A stretch of DNA of 64,000 nt from Stieleria mannarensis (lineage in GTDB: Bacteria > Planctomycetota > Planctomycetia > Pirellulales > Pirellulaceae): NCBI RefSeq assembly GCF_014154935.1, contig NZ_JACEHH010000001.1:353219-417218 (forward strand). Reading direction: 5' to 3'. This document shows positions 51,791-61,073 of the stretch, piece after piece. A program made the translations under genes and the position numbers. Positions within the stretch are counted from its first letter, which is position 1. Each line of letters starts with the position of its first letter. The notes below the pieces were generated by a model. It worked only from the letters and a program-made list of their open reading frames with translations, made no database searches and had not been told where the DNA came from.

Positions 51791-51874
51791 GCCGAAGTGG
51801 CGGAATTGGCAGACGCGCTGGATTCAAAATCCAGTTCTGGCAACAGAGTGTGGGTTCGAGTCCCACCTTCGGTA
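51791..51874 (+). tRNA. tRNA-Leu(CAA): tRNA-Leu (anticodon CAA)
   Basis: Class II tRNA: acceptor GCCGAAG pairs with CTTCGGT (one G-T), the D arm contains GGAATTGGCAGA, the anticodon stem CTGGA/TCCAG encloses TTCAAAA (anticodon CAA), followed by a variable arm and the T arm GTGGG-TTCGAGT-CCCAC. CCA is not encoded. It marks the left border of the accessory region. Confidence 0.93.
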
Positions 51875-51883
51875 CTTGTGGTG

Positions 51884-51922
51884 AAAAAACGACTGACGGC
51901 GATCCGCCGTGAGTCGTTTTTT
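51884..51922 (+). terminator. Rho-independent terminator of tRNA-Leu
   Basis: AAAAAACGACT and AGTCGTTTTTT flank ACGGCG-ATC-CGCCGT, giving a long stem ending in six Ts, ten bases after the tRNA. Confidence 0.88.
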
Positions 51923-52407
51923 CATGCGCCGTGGCTGCTGGCATGACGCCGATGCGGCATGGATCACAGCCGCACCGTGGCGCCAGGCTGAAACTGCCTC
52001 CGGTGACGCAATCGACGTCACGAACGGGCTTGCATTCGGCGTGATCTAGCGCATTTCATTCTGGCTCCCTTCTCCCCCACGACGAGAGCGAGTGGTGCTC
52101 GCTCTCGTCGTGGGGGAGAAGGGCTGGGGATGAGCGACGGTCTTAAATTGTGGCAAGAGGTCAGATCGAAAATCTTGAATTTTTCGATCCCGTTTGGTTC
52201 AGGATGGTCAGGGGCCAGCCCCCGAACCCCCGAGATTTTCTTAGGCATCGCGCCGGTGTTCAATGATTTTTGGAAATTTGGGTGACGCGATTGTTGCGCA
52301 GCAGTAAACTTGAGCCGCTGAGTGAAACGCAACAGGGCTCTGCAGAGATGCAACCGTGCCAGGGATAACTCAGTCGCCGGTGTGTCAATGACGCATCGAG
52401 CACGTGT
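51923..52407. other. Intergenic region between tRNA-Leu and IS110 element
   Basis: About 485 bases with no supportable gene. It contains the perfect 57-base hairpin (52067-52123). The boundary of the IS110-family element should lie near its right part, but cannot be fixed because this family has no terminal inverted repeats. Confidence 0.45.
52067..52123. repeat. Perfect 26-bp inverted repeat with 5-base loop
   Basis: The left arm 52067-52092 and right arm 52098-52123 are exact reverse complements, with loop TGGTG. The outer part (CCCTTCTCCCCC and GGGGGAGAAGGG) and the following CTGGGGATGAG are shared with the shorter hairpin at 54057-54088. Confidence 0.92.
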
Positions 52408-53660
<1,253 letters not shown>

Positions 53661-53674
53661 AGGGGGCCGGCGCT

Positions 53675-53694
53675 GTGATAGACTGGGACGTGCT
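53675..53694 (+). promoter_or_regulatory. Conserved promoter-like motif, copy 1
   Basis: GTGATAGACTGGGACGTGCT ends directly before the ATG of the first MNPYxxP gene. It matches 54112-54131 at 18 of 20 positions. TAGACT could be a -10 hexamer giving a nearly leaderless mRNA. Confidence 0.45.
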
Positions 53695-53865
53695 ATGAAT
53701 CCCTACCAGCCACCAAGGACCGATGACGCTCCATGCGAACCACGCAAAAAGCGTCGTGTCGTCGCGGGCCTAACGACGGGTGATCGTGTTGCGTTGCTGG
53801 TGCTGTTCAGCGGTATTATCGGTGTTGCCGCTTCGACGCTTACGGTGGCGCTACGAACTTGGTAG
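53695..53865 (+). CDS. Small MNPYxxP membrane protein, copy 1
   Basis: A 56-residue protein starting MNPYQPPRTDDAP with a basic patch (PRKKRR) and one C-terminal hydrophobic segment (VALLVLFSGIIGVAASTLTV). The N-terminal NPYxxP signature with a single membrane helix recurs at 54132. The conserved motif GTGATAGACTGGGACG lies directly upstream of the ATG. Such small proteins are, to my knowledge, frequent in planctomycetes, with no assigned function. Confidence 0.65.
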   Translation: MNPYQPPRTDDAPCEPRKKRRVVAGLTTGDRVALLVLFSGIIGVAASTLTVALRTW

Positions 53866-54056
53866 CAGGCTTCCCATTGAGCCGCTCTCAACTTCACTTC
53901 CAGCCTGTCAGTTACCCGCAAAACAATCCCACATGCCAGCACGCCGTGTCAGCCAGTAGCCCGAGACTGCGCGCACCAACCATCCCGTCCACGCGCCGGT
54001 GGCTAACGCGTCCCGACGGCATTCCCACGAATCCGTCGCGCGCACCTACCCTGGCA

Positions 54057-54088
54057 CCCTTCTCCCCCGGCTTTGCGGGGGAGAAGGG
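54057..54088. repeat. Hairpin with 13-bp arms
   Basis: Left arm CCCTTCTCCCCCG (54057-54069) and right arm CGGGGGAGAAGGG (54076-54088), loop GCTTTG. Followed by CTGGGGATGAG as at 52124, so both belong to one hairpin family. Confidence 0.85.
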
Positions 54089-54111
54089 CTGGGGATGAGG
54101 GGGCCAGCGTT

Positions 54112-54131
54112 GTGATAGACTGAGACGTGCC
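54112..54131 (+). promoter_or_regulatory. Conserved promoter-like motif, copy 2
   Basis: GTGATAGACTGAGACGTGCC, directly before the second MNPYxxP gene. Confidence 0.45.
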
Positions 54132-54293
54132 ATGAACCCGTACACCCCTCCGACCGATCCAGAGACACCAAAACCCAAACCGGTTGAGAATCAAGCCGGT
54201 CGGTTGGTCGCGATCGTGTTTGCCGGATTGATTCTTGGCGGGACATTCCTACTGGCCGCGCTGTCAGTGCTTCGGGAGCCAGTTTGGCCTTAG
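54132..54293 (+). CDS. Small MNPYxxP membrane protein, copy 2
   Basis: A 53-residue protein, MNPYTPPTDPETPKPKP at the N terminus and one hydrophobic helix (LVAIVFAGLILGGTFLLAAL). It is a paralogue of the gene at 53695 with the same layout and upstream motif. It is too short to be found by length-based gene calling, but the conserved start context and parallel design support it. It is convergent with the phage portal gene. Confidence 0.6.
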   Translation: MNPYTPPTDPETPKPKPVENQAGRLVAIVFAGLILGGTFLLAALSVLREPVWP

Positions 54294-54337
54294 TAGCCCA
54301 ACGCCCTGGTTCGTGAAGTCATGCCACGCCAGCTCCT

Positions 54338-56059
54338 TCACTCCCCCTCTCCCAGCTCCCGACTCTCCTCTCCCACCTCCCCACTCCCATCTCGCTGCTT
54401 GCTTGGCAACCCCGCCCGTTCCCGCTCCTCAGCTTCCCACTTCTCCCGCGCGATCTCCAACCGAATCTTCTCGCGCAACTCGACATCCCGCTGCTGCATC
54501 CCCTCCAGCCAATCCTGGTCCTTGTCGGCATAAACCTCCGAGAGCGTCTCCTGATCGCTGTTGATCGCAACCTCGTGCGCCGATACCTCCTTTTCCGGAT
54601 CCACGGCACCAAACGACGTTCCGCCCCAGGAATGATCGTGGAACTCTTCGGGATGCCGCGTGTACGTCAACACATCCGACACGTCGTCCATGTGCCCATA
54701 GAAGAACGCGTCGTCGACGATCCGACGCCACAGCGGCTTCAGCACCTGATGGATCATCGCTTGGGCACGCATCCGAAACCCGATCCGCCCGTCCAGCATC
54801 GCCAGCCGGCCGCTCGAATACGTCGTCCGAAAGAAGTTCTTGGCCAGCAACTCGTACGGATAATTCAACGCCGCCGCGATCGCCCGTAACGAGGCCTCCA
54901 CGAACGGTGCGAACGTCGAACCAGGCCGCGACGGATCCACTTTCACAAGGTCGTCGTCGCTATTGATCCGTTCGACCATCCCCGGAAAGATCTCTTCGAA
55001 TGGGTTGCCCTGTTCGTCGAACTCGCCCGACGCCATCCCAGCCGAGATCTCCGCCGGCGTACCGCCGCGTTTGCCGGTTTTGATCACGATCCCAAAGCAG
55101 GCTTCGATCTGCTTGCCGATCAATTCCGCTTCGTGGAAATCGTCCAAATCCTTCAGGAACGCGAATGCCGCGCACAGCCAGGGGATGCCACGCTTCTGGC
55201 CGGGAAACATCGACTCGAACAAGTGGACGACTTGCTCTTGGCCGGCGGAGTTGTAGCGGCGGACGAATTCGTACTCGATGTCGTAGCGTTTGCCGTTTTT
55301 GACCTGTTTGCGGATGTAGTACCCGACGATTTGATCGGTCTTCGCGTGATAGCGAATCCCCATCCGCACGTTTTCGTCGTCGCGGAAATCCGGCGGCGTT
55401 TCCACCCGCATCGGATCGATGACTTCGACCGTCAATCCGATCGGACCCTGGAACGGCGCGTCGCGGAACAGCACGAACGCTTCGCCGAACATCGCGTAGG
55501 TTCGGCAGATCAGCCGCTGCGCTTCGTCGAGCGATTGACGCCGGGCGCGGTCCACCCCGCGATTGCTCCAGCGTTTGCAGATTCTCTTAAGAGTCTTGTT
55601 GGCGAGATCCGCTTGTTCCTTCGTGAGAATCTTGCTTTCGGTGATCTGCGGTCTGCAGCCGAGTCCGACGCCGATCTCGTGCGAAACGCGGCCCTCGATC
55701 GCACCGTGGGCGTGCGGATTCGACTGGTACAGTTCCCGAGCGCGGAACTGCATCTCCTGCTGGCTTTCTTCCAACTGGTCATTGATCCCGCTGTGGTCGT
55801 TGAACCAACGTCCGTCCCGGTGCGGGGCGGACCGAACTGACGGATGCGCGTGACGTGAGCGTCGCCCGAACCCCTTCAAGCGACCAGCCTGCTCGGCCAG
55901 CAACCGGCGTTTCAACCGCGACGCAATCCGTCGCTCACCCCAAGTCGGCGCGAGGGTGAAGATCGCCTCGTCGATCGCATTCCAAACCCGCTCAAGCCGC
56001 GAGGCAGCCTTCCGGTCCCCAGGTCGACGTCGTCGTTTCGAACCATTGAGAGCGATCAT
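54338..56059 (-). CDS. Phage portal protein (lambda gpB family)
   Basis: A 573-residue portal protein of the lambda family. The N-terminal region carries ARELYQSNPHAHGAIEGRVS and HEIGVGLGCRP. The core has DEAQRLICRTYAMFGEAFVL, VEVIDPMRVETPPDF, GIRYHAKTDQIVGYYIRKQ and VHLFESMFPGQKRGIPWLCA; the later part has TFAPFVEASLRAIAAALNYP and YELLAKNFFRTTYSSGRLAM. Portals form the dodecameric ring through which DNA enters the head. The gene appears full length. Its ATG overlaps the stop of the gpW-like remnant (ATGA). No capsid protease or major capsid gene follows. Confidence 0.92.
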   Translation of the reverse strand: MIALNGSKRRRRPGDRKAASRLERVWNAIDEAIFTLAPTWGERRIASRLKRRLLAEQAGRLKGFGRRSRHAHPSVRSAPHRDGRWFNDHSGINDQLEESQQEMQFRARELYQSNPHAHGAIEGRVSHEIGVGLGCRPQITESKILTKEQADLANKTLKRICKRWSNRGVDRARRQSLDEAQRLICRTYAMFGEAFVLFRDAPFQGPIGLTVEVIDPMRVETPPDFRDDENVRMGIRYHAKTDQIVGYYIRKQVKNGKRYDIEYEFVRRYNSAGQEQVVHLFESMFPGQKRGIPWLCAAFAFLKDLDDFHEAELIGKQIEACFGIVIKTGKRGGTPAEISAGMASGEFDEQGNPFEEIFPGMVERINSDDDLVKVDPSRPGSTFAPFVEASLRAIAAALNYPYELLAKNFFRTTYSSGRLAMLDGRIGFRMRAQAMIHQVLKPLWRRIVDDAFFYGHMDDVSDVLTYTRHPEEFHDHSWGGTSFGAVDPEKEVSAHEVAINSDQETLSEVYADKDQDWLEGMQQRDVELREKIRLEIAREKWEAEERERAGLPSKQRDGSGEVGEESRELGEGE

Positions 56060-56301
56060 TTGGTCAATCGAGCCCGGTGACGCGTGGGGACCATCTTCGA
56101 GACCGATTCCATCCGCCCGATCTCTTCATTGATCCACTGCAAAAATTTCCGGCAATCCTCCAACGACTCCATCCGATGGCTGCGATTGCGGATCGAAAAC
56201 TAAGCCGTCGCCCGTTTTCCGCCGGAAAACGTCGTCCGCATCGCGGCGACAACGTCACGGCGAAGTTGTTGGAGTTCGGAGAGGTAGAAGTGGTCGGCCA
56301 T
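56056..56301 (-). pseudogene. gpW-like head-tail joining protein with in-frame amber codon
   Basis: An 81-codon frame plus stop, starting MADHFYLSELQQLRRDVVAA at 56301, reads through SGGKRATA, then hits TAG at 56200-56202, and continues FSIRNRSHRMESLEDCRKF, then LQWINEEIGRMESVSK to a natural TGA that overlaps the portal ATG. Size, helix-hairpin-helix layout, the GKR segment and the place directly before the portal match lambda gpW, which connects head and tail. The stop falls in the presumed beta hairpin, so the protein is probably not made in full. Confidence 0.7.
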
Positions 56302-56542
56302 GACTCAAGCATGGCTACGATACGCATCCACTCAACAATTCAGTTCCTATTGATAGGATTTTGCGTCCGCTGGTCAGTAAGGGCACTGGGGGCTCCGAGG
56401 AACACAAACAATGCCCCAACCTGATCACCCCGGTTACTCAAGTTGCATCGGAGTTGTCTGTCAGCGAGAATGCGTGCGGACCTCTCAATGTTTCAACCGC
56501 AGATGAATGAGTTGCGTCAACTCAAATTACCTTCCTCATGCG

Positions 56543-57013
56543 ATGATTTGCAAAGTCACAGTCGGCGACATAAACGAAAAAACTGGGCACACTGACTTTC
56601 GAGACCTATTCGTCGCCTCATTCGATGAATTGGAATGTTTGTTCGATGAGATTTACGCTGATTTTCTCCAGCAAATCGGAGCTGACCCCTATGGTCCCGA
56701 GCCGATCGATGAACATAGCGGCGAGGTGATAGGCGGAATCGGAGTGTCTTGCAGGAACAATTCTGGGGGTCACATTGAAGTAGGGATTGGCCGAGAGTGG
56801 TGGCTACTAACAGACCTTACGCTCGATGAATCGTCCTGGGTTGTTGAAGAGAATCCGCCCGACCACGACTTCATATTCTTTCTTGCAGGTTGGCACTACA
56901 CTGGAATTGGACGCGAGGACGTCATCTCAAGAGAAAAGTGTCTTGCCGCGATAGAGATGTGGCTTGACGGCATTGCTCCGGTCGGCCATGGCTCAACACA
57001 CGGATCCAACTGA
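56543..57013 (+). CDS. Immunity-like small protein (Imm1-type, tentative)
   Basis: About 156 residues, MICKVTVGDINEKTGHTDF at the start, then FDELECLFDEIYADFLQQIG, and an all-alpha/beta mix with GGHIEVGIGREWWLLTDLTL. The composition (acidic, tryptophan-rich) and pattern recall Imm1-like immunity proteins, but no motif is decisive. The frame also contains ATG 56507. It opens the plus-strand island that splits the phage genes, and the DNA is less G+C-rich than its surroundings. Confidence 0.6.
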   Translation: MICKVTVGDINEKTGHTDFRDLFVASFDELECLFDEIYADFLQQIGADPYGPEPIDEHSGEVIGGIGVSCRNNSGGHIEVGIGREWWLLTDLTLDESSWVVEENPPDHDFIFFLAGWHYTGIGREDVISREKCLAAIEMWLDGIAPVGHGSTHGSN

Positions 57014-57112
57014 GTGGACAAGTTGAGTCTACTGGTAAGATCGATGTCGCTCGAACCCACCCGTTGATTCCTTCCGCTCCCCGACCATTTGAATCGTCAT
57101 TCCACGAGATAT

Positions 57113-57478
57113 ATGAGAATGGAAACTTTGTCGCCCTATTCTCCGCCCGCGCAAACGGAAGAGTCGCAACTTACCGACTTTCAGAAAGCGGTTTTGCGCA
57201 ACGTGCTCATTCGCCGCAATTCCTCATCGCAACTTCGGTTTGTTCTGCGTCAGTGGCCGGCCATAGTTGGATATGCCGTTATCTCCGGATCAATGTTCAT
57301 AATGGTCTTCGCTTTGGTGTCAGAACCTTTGCTCCTGTACCTGATGGCAGCTTTTTCGCTTGGCTTTTTCGTTGCGTCAGTCGCGTCGATTTTTGGTGAA
57401 TGCATACGACAGTTTCGTATTTGGCCGGCGATGGACCGGGTGATAGATTGGGACGTTCTGCAACGATTGGTTGAGTAG
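57113..57478 (+). CDS. Small membrane protein of the island
   Basis: A 121-residue protein, MRMETLSPYSPPAQTEESQL at the N terminus, so it shares the SPYSPP/NPYxxP style of the mini-proteins at 53695 and 54132. Two hydrophobic segments (AIVGYAVISGSMFIMVFALV and LLYLMAAFSLGFFVASVASI) follow. Function unknown. Starts ATG 57113 or 57119. Confidence 0.6.
   Translation: MRMETLSPYSPPAQTEESQLTDFQKAVLRNVLIRRNSSSQLRFVLRQWPAIVGYAVISGSMFIMVFALVSEPLLLYLMAAFSLGFFVASVASIFGECIRQFRIWPAMDRVIDWDVLQRLVE
57440..57459 (+). promoter_or_regulatory. Conserved promoter-like motif, copy 3
   Basis: GTGATAGATTGGGACGTTCT resembles the motifs at 53675 and 54112 but lies inside the end of the previous gene, 26 bases before the next ATG. 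It may drive the gene at 57486. Confidence 0.35.
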
Positions 57479-57485
57479 TTCACAA

Positions 57486-57899
57486 ATGGACCATCAATAC
57501 GATCGACCTGCTGAACCTTACCGCGATGCTGGAAACCTCGCAGACCACGCCTCGTTCATGACAGATTTACCAGACGGTTACGTTCGTCCAAAGCGTCGAC
57601 CTCCAAAGACGGAACGCGTCACGATCGCAAAGTTGTTGGTTTCAACTGGCCTCGCAGCCCTGGGATTCACGTGCGTTGCATTTGGACAGGTGCACTGGAT
57701 GGGGTGGTGTCTTGTCCTCGGTTTTTTTGGAGCTGCTGCCGGAAATGCAAAACACGGTGCGGAGTGGATCCTGCCTGGATTTATCTTAGGCGCGTTACTC
57801 CTTCCGTTTCTGGCTATTGTCATATTCTTCGTCTCAATCGTAGCGATGTTCGCATACGTCATCTGGACTGGTCAGGAGTTGCGCGGATTGGGTTCGTGA
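57486..57899 (+). CDS. Small membrane protein of the island
   Basis: A 137-residue protein, MDHQYDRPAEPYRDAGNLAD at the start, with hydrophobic segments LLVSTGLAALGFTCVAFGQV, WCLVLGFFGAAAGNA and FILGALLLPFLAIVIFFVSI. No family is recognised. It starts eight bases after the previous stop codon and may be co-transcribed with it. Confidence 0.6.
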   Translation: MDHQYDRPAEPYRDAGNLADHASFMTDLPDGYVRPKRRPPKTERVTIAKLLVSTGLAALGFTCVAFGQVHWMGWCLVLGFFGAAAGNAKHGAEWILPGFILGALLLPFLAIVIFFVSIVAMFAYVIWTGQELRGLGS

Positions 57900-58076
57900 G
57901 CGCCACTCGCGACGCTGCGCGAAGACGCTTCGGGTATATTCGTGCAGTAACGTCCTGACGCTCGGTTTGAACTGCGGCGAGGCCCCGGTTGGTTTCACGA
58001 TGCCGTGATCTGGGGCAGATGTTGCGGACGCGACAATCATTCGCACCGAGTTTCCGCTGACGTCATTCAAATACCG

Positions 58077-58649
58077 ATGGAAATCTCTACCTACCAATTG
58101 GCACGCCGCTGCAAATCAGGGGCAAAACGCTGGGGGCAAACACCTTCGCCGCCTCTTACCGCCGCGCAGCTAAAAGATTCTCGCGAGACCATCGACGATC
58201 CACTGCCTGAATTACTCGTTGACTTGTACTCGACCGTTGGCAACGGCGGCTTCGGACCACACGGTGGGCTGCTAGGTCTGCGTGGAGGCTTTGTTGGTCT
58301 CGATTCGCAAATGACGATCGATGGGATGTACCACGAATTCATGTGGGACGTTCCTAAGGAAGAAGGTTGGGACTGGCCCGCGGATCTTCTCCCGATCGCC
58401 GAAGGCGGGTGCGGACTTGTCTATTGCATTGCCTTGGATTCAACAGACGCTGACATTCATTTGTTGGACCCGAACGGATTCGAGTCCGGAGACAATTTGC
58501 TAGACTACGTCCAGTCGTGCCAATGCACGCTCCACGACTGGTTATACGATTGGTCACTCACCCGACCACCAGTACGAAAAGCTTTCAACGCGACCGGGCA
58601 ATCACTGCTCAGTCGATTGCTATGCTTTCTGCGCGGACATGCAAAGTAG
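58077..58649 (+). CDS. SMI1/KNR4 (SUKH)-family protein
   Basis: A 190-residue protein of the SMI1/KNR4 superfamily: DPLPELLVDLYSTVGNGGFG, then LLPIAEGGCGLVYCIALDST and DADIHLLDPNG. In bacteria, this family mostly supplies immunity proteins against polymorphic toxins, and it is often carried as single genes or arrays. No toxin gene is nearby, so its partner is unknown or absent. Start ATG 58077 is preferred to GTG 58005. Confidence 0.75.
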   Translation: MEISTYQLARRCKSGAKRWGQTPSPPLTAAQLKDSRETIDDPLPELLVDLYSTVGNGGFGPHGGLLGLRGGFVGLDSQMTIDGMYHEFMWDVPKEEGWDWPADLLPIAEGGCGLVYCIALDSTDADIHLLDPNGFESGDNLLDYVQSCQCTLHDWLYDWSLTRPPVRKAFNATGQSLLSRLLCFLRGHAK

Positions 58650-58699
58650 GACTACCACCGAGTCGAGCACATCTCCCCCCACAGATCGGAGCCTAAGAC

Positions 58700-59101
58700 A
58701 TGAGGCAAACAGGATGGCGATGGCCGTGGCAGAAGCCTGAGGCCCCCAAGCCGGTGCGTCCTCCTAAAATCGGCGGGACAAGAGCGCCCGCCAATGTCCA
58801 AGCCATCGACTTTACGAAACCGCACGATTTCCATTTCCGAATCGCCTACGACAAATCGGCAACCCAAGTCTTTGAACGCTGTCTTCTTGTCGGATTCACC
58901 ACGCCGATGACAGACGAGGAAAACCCTCCGGCCTACGAAGAGTTCACGCACAATCGATGGATCGTGCTTCAGCGAGAAGATGGTCGTCGAGTGTACATCC
59001 CGCGCGACAACCTGCTGTACATCGAAGATTCTACGCCTATCGGCGGAGCGACGACTTCGAGTGCAAGCGAATCAGGCGATGTTCGCGAATTGTCGAATTG
59101 A
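58700..59101 (+). CDS. Hypothetical protein of the island
   Basis: A 133-residue protein with a tryptophan-rich basic N terminus (RQTGWRWPWQKPEAPKPVRP) and a middle beta-rich stretch (FERCLLVGFTTPMTDEENPP, then HNRWIVLQREDGRRVYIPRD, NLLYIED). No family is recognised. It lies between the SMI1-like and DUF1963-like genes on the same strand. Confidence 0.55.
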   Translation: MRQTGWRWPWQKPEAPKPVRPPKIGGTRAPANVQAIDFTKPHDFHFRIAYDKSATQVFERCLLVGFTTPMTDEENPPAYEEFTHNRWIVLQREDGRRVYIPRDNLLYIEDSTPIGGATTSSASESGDVRELSN

Positions 59102-59179
59102 GTTTATTGGAACTGCGAGTCAATTGATGCGTCAGCGTGATTTTCGATCTCTCCCCAAGACAGTGATCCACCATCCGCA

Positions 59180-59914
59180 ATGAAAAAGAGAAAACTTGAC
59201 CAATCGACGCGTGATCAAATCGTTGCGGATCACTTTGCGGAGCTCGACCGATGTGTGCTGCCAGCGTCTATCGCTATCCTCAAACGTTCGAAGCAATTGA
59301 CCCCAACCGAATCGTGCTTTGGTGGCGTGTTTGTCGGTCGCAAGGATTCCGAATGGCCACACCAATACTCTCGACCACTTGAGGGTGTTCTGCAAATCCG
59401 AACGAAAGACCTTCCCTATCGTCCCAAGCAGCTCGACAAGATTGCTTTGATCCAGCTTTTTTGCGTTTGCGATCGTCCAGATAAGGGGTTTCCGGTGATG
59501 CCCAGCTTTGATGTGGATAACTGGTTTGCAGTGCGCACCTTCGCAACCTTGCGCGGCTTGCGTCCGATGATCCGTCCTGCTCGCACGAACCTAAAGCCCT
59601 GTCGAATCGAGTGGAAAAAGGTTGAAAACGAGATCCCAACCTACCCTGATGACATTGGACTGGTCGATGATGAAAAACAAGCACGATTTCGAGGTCTCGA
59701 AGATTGGGCAAAAACCGAACGCAAGCACTACAGTGCCCACGAACGCACGAAGGTTGGTGGCTGGCCGGTGTCCTGTCAGAATGGCCTGAATCACCGAGGG
59801 TACTGCGTTCAGATTGGAAGCGAAGAAAAGGCCAACTTTATGTGGGGGCACGATGGAGTTGCTGTGTTATACCGCGTGCGAAATAAGTGGTCACTCGACT
59901 GGGATTGCTTCTAA
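59180..59914 (+). CDS. DUF1963 (YwqG-like) protein
   Basis: A 244-residue protein. SCFGGVFVGRKDSEWPHQYS, then RPLEGVLQIRTKDLPYRPKQ, LDKIALIQLFCVC and later TKVGGWPVSCQNG follow the DUF1963/YwqG plan, in which G-P-x-W and KxGG-x-Q motifs recur. YwqG-type genes are often found beside polymorphic toxin or SUKH genes and are considered possible immunity proteins. Start ATG 59180. Confidence 0.7.
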   Translation: MKKRKLDQSTRDQIVADHFAELDRCVLPASIAILKRSKQLTPTESCFGGVFVGRKDSEWPHQYSRPLEGVLQIRTKDLPYRPKQLDKIALIQLFCVCDRPDKGFPVMPSFDVDNWFAVRTFATLRGLRPMIRPARTNLKPCRIEWKKVENEIPTYPDDIGLVDDEKQARFRGLEDWAKTERKHYSAHERTKVGGWPVSCQNGLNHRGYCVQIGSEEKANFMWGHDGVAVLYRVRNKWSLDWDCF

Positions 59915-60060
59915 CGGGCATTGAAATACTCGACCTGCCCCATCAATCATCCTGGTCACGGATTCGAGACGATCGGTGATTGGCAGCCTCTTTAGCGGCT
60001 GAGTGATCAGAGTCAAACGCAAAAGATTCGTCTCGTTCAGCCGCATATTGGATCCTCAAC

Positions 60061-60489
60061 GTGAGTGACAAGATCATCAAACGCCTCAAGTGGGATGCCG
60101 GTATTCAGGCTTACCTTGGCAACATCACCTTTGCCGGCCAAAAAGTTGGTGTCGGGGTTTGGGGGCAGAAAGACTCTCAAGACTATAAACATCTGCGCCA
60201 GATCGCCGAGGATGTGCTTCAATCCTGGCCGAAACTCAAACCAAAGCTATTCCGGTTAGTCGACGCGGAAATCAAAGCAACCAATTGGATGCCCCCCCGG
60301 ACCCGTTTGACTTGGCGGCATCTCCAATTGTTCTCATTCAACATCCAACGTGACATGTCAGAAGATGCCAAGATTTTCTACGATTTCAGCTTCAACGTTC
60401 CCATGCTGTTGCGTGAAGACGATTTCATCGAGGTGATGAGGTATCTCGATGGCTCAAGTGAGTCGGCAGAGATTCGCTCAGCACTTTGA
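60061..60489 (+). CDS. Hypothetical protein of the island
   Basis: A 142-residue protein starting at GTG 60061: MSDKIIKRLKWDAGIQAYLG, then NITFAGQKVGVGVWGQKDSQ and LFSFNIQRDMSEDAKIFYDF. The pattern of a short domain recurring with acidic and aromatic residues resembles small immunity-like (DUF2262-type) proteins, but this is a weak impression. Last gene of the plus-strand island. Confidence 0.5.
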   Translation: MSDKIIKRLKWDAGIQAYLGNITFAGQKVGVGVWGQKDSQDYKHLRQIAEDVLQSWPKLKPKLFRLVDAEIKATNWMPPRTRLTWRHLQLFSFNIQRDMSEDAKIFYDFSFNVPMLLREDDFIEVMRYLDGSSESAEIRSAL

Positions 60490-60863
60490 TGGAAGGCTAG
60501 CGAACGACGCCAATGGGATTTGCCCTCGGATTGCACCGAATCCCCAAACCGCCTGGGATGCGTGGCCGTGAGACGCGGGTTTCCGCTTGAAAACGATCGT
60601 ACCAGGAAGGAGACATCGAATTTCGGGCGACTGCTGGAGACAGCTACAGCTGAGGGATCTCTGAATCGCAAAGGCATTGGTGTCGGTGTGCAGGCTTTGA
60701 CCGCCCACTGTCGCTGCAAAGCAGCGATCGGGAATCGCCTAAAGGCTAGACACCAACGGTTGCCGAATCCTCCTTTGTTGATTCCTGTGCCATTCGGGGC
60801 GCATCTCTTTTTCAATTAATCGGACCTCAAACGAAGGTGTTGGCCTGCTTGGTTTCGTCACTT
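60490..60863. other. Junction between island and phage remnant
   Basis: 374 bases without a supportable gene. The longest frame (60520-60819, plus strand) has no ribosome site, domain or hydrophobic pattern. The island's boundary with the phage remnant lies here. Confidence 0.4.
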
Positions 60864-61073
60864 CTACACGCGCGCCTTCCGTCCCAACCACGACTTCCGC
60901 ATCGCAATCCGCACCGGCGCTGTATCGAGCGACACCACACTTTTCCGCTCCGGTCGGTAGCCGCAGTTTGCGCAGCGGTAGTACCGCGTGCGGGTGTTGA
61001 ACTTGCGGTTGACGCGGGTCGTTTCGACTCGCAGCGTTCCTTTTTGACAGACCGGGCATAGGTCGTCGCTCAT
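60864..61073 (-). CDS. Phage-type zinc-ribbon protein
   Basis: A 69-residue protein with paired cysteine motifs, CPVCQKG and CANCGYR, and a basic tail, as in small phage zinc-ribbon proteins (Ogr/Com-like). Its ATG at 61073 overlaps the stop of the terminase fragment (ATGA). It might regulate transcription or be structural; no direct evidence. Confidence 0.7.
   Translation of the reverse strand: MSDDLCPVCQKGTLRVETTRVNRKFNTRTRYYRCANCGYRPERKSVVSLDTAPVRIAMRKSWLGRKARV

Noticed and set aside
51791..51874. tRNA-Leu as prophage attachment site
   Set aside because: Attractive by position, but no second copy of the tRNA 3' end was found in the window and no integrase gene is visible, so it cannot be supported.
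56056..56301. TAG as a reassigned sense codon
   Set aside because: Other genes in the window do not show in-frame TAG; a simple mutation in a decaying prophage is the more economical explanation.
60520..60819. 99-residue open frame after the island
   Set aside because: No start context, no domain; low-complexity arginine-rich sequence.
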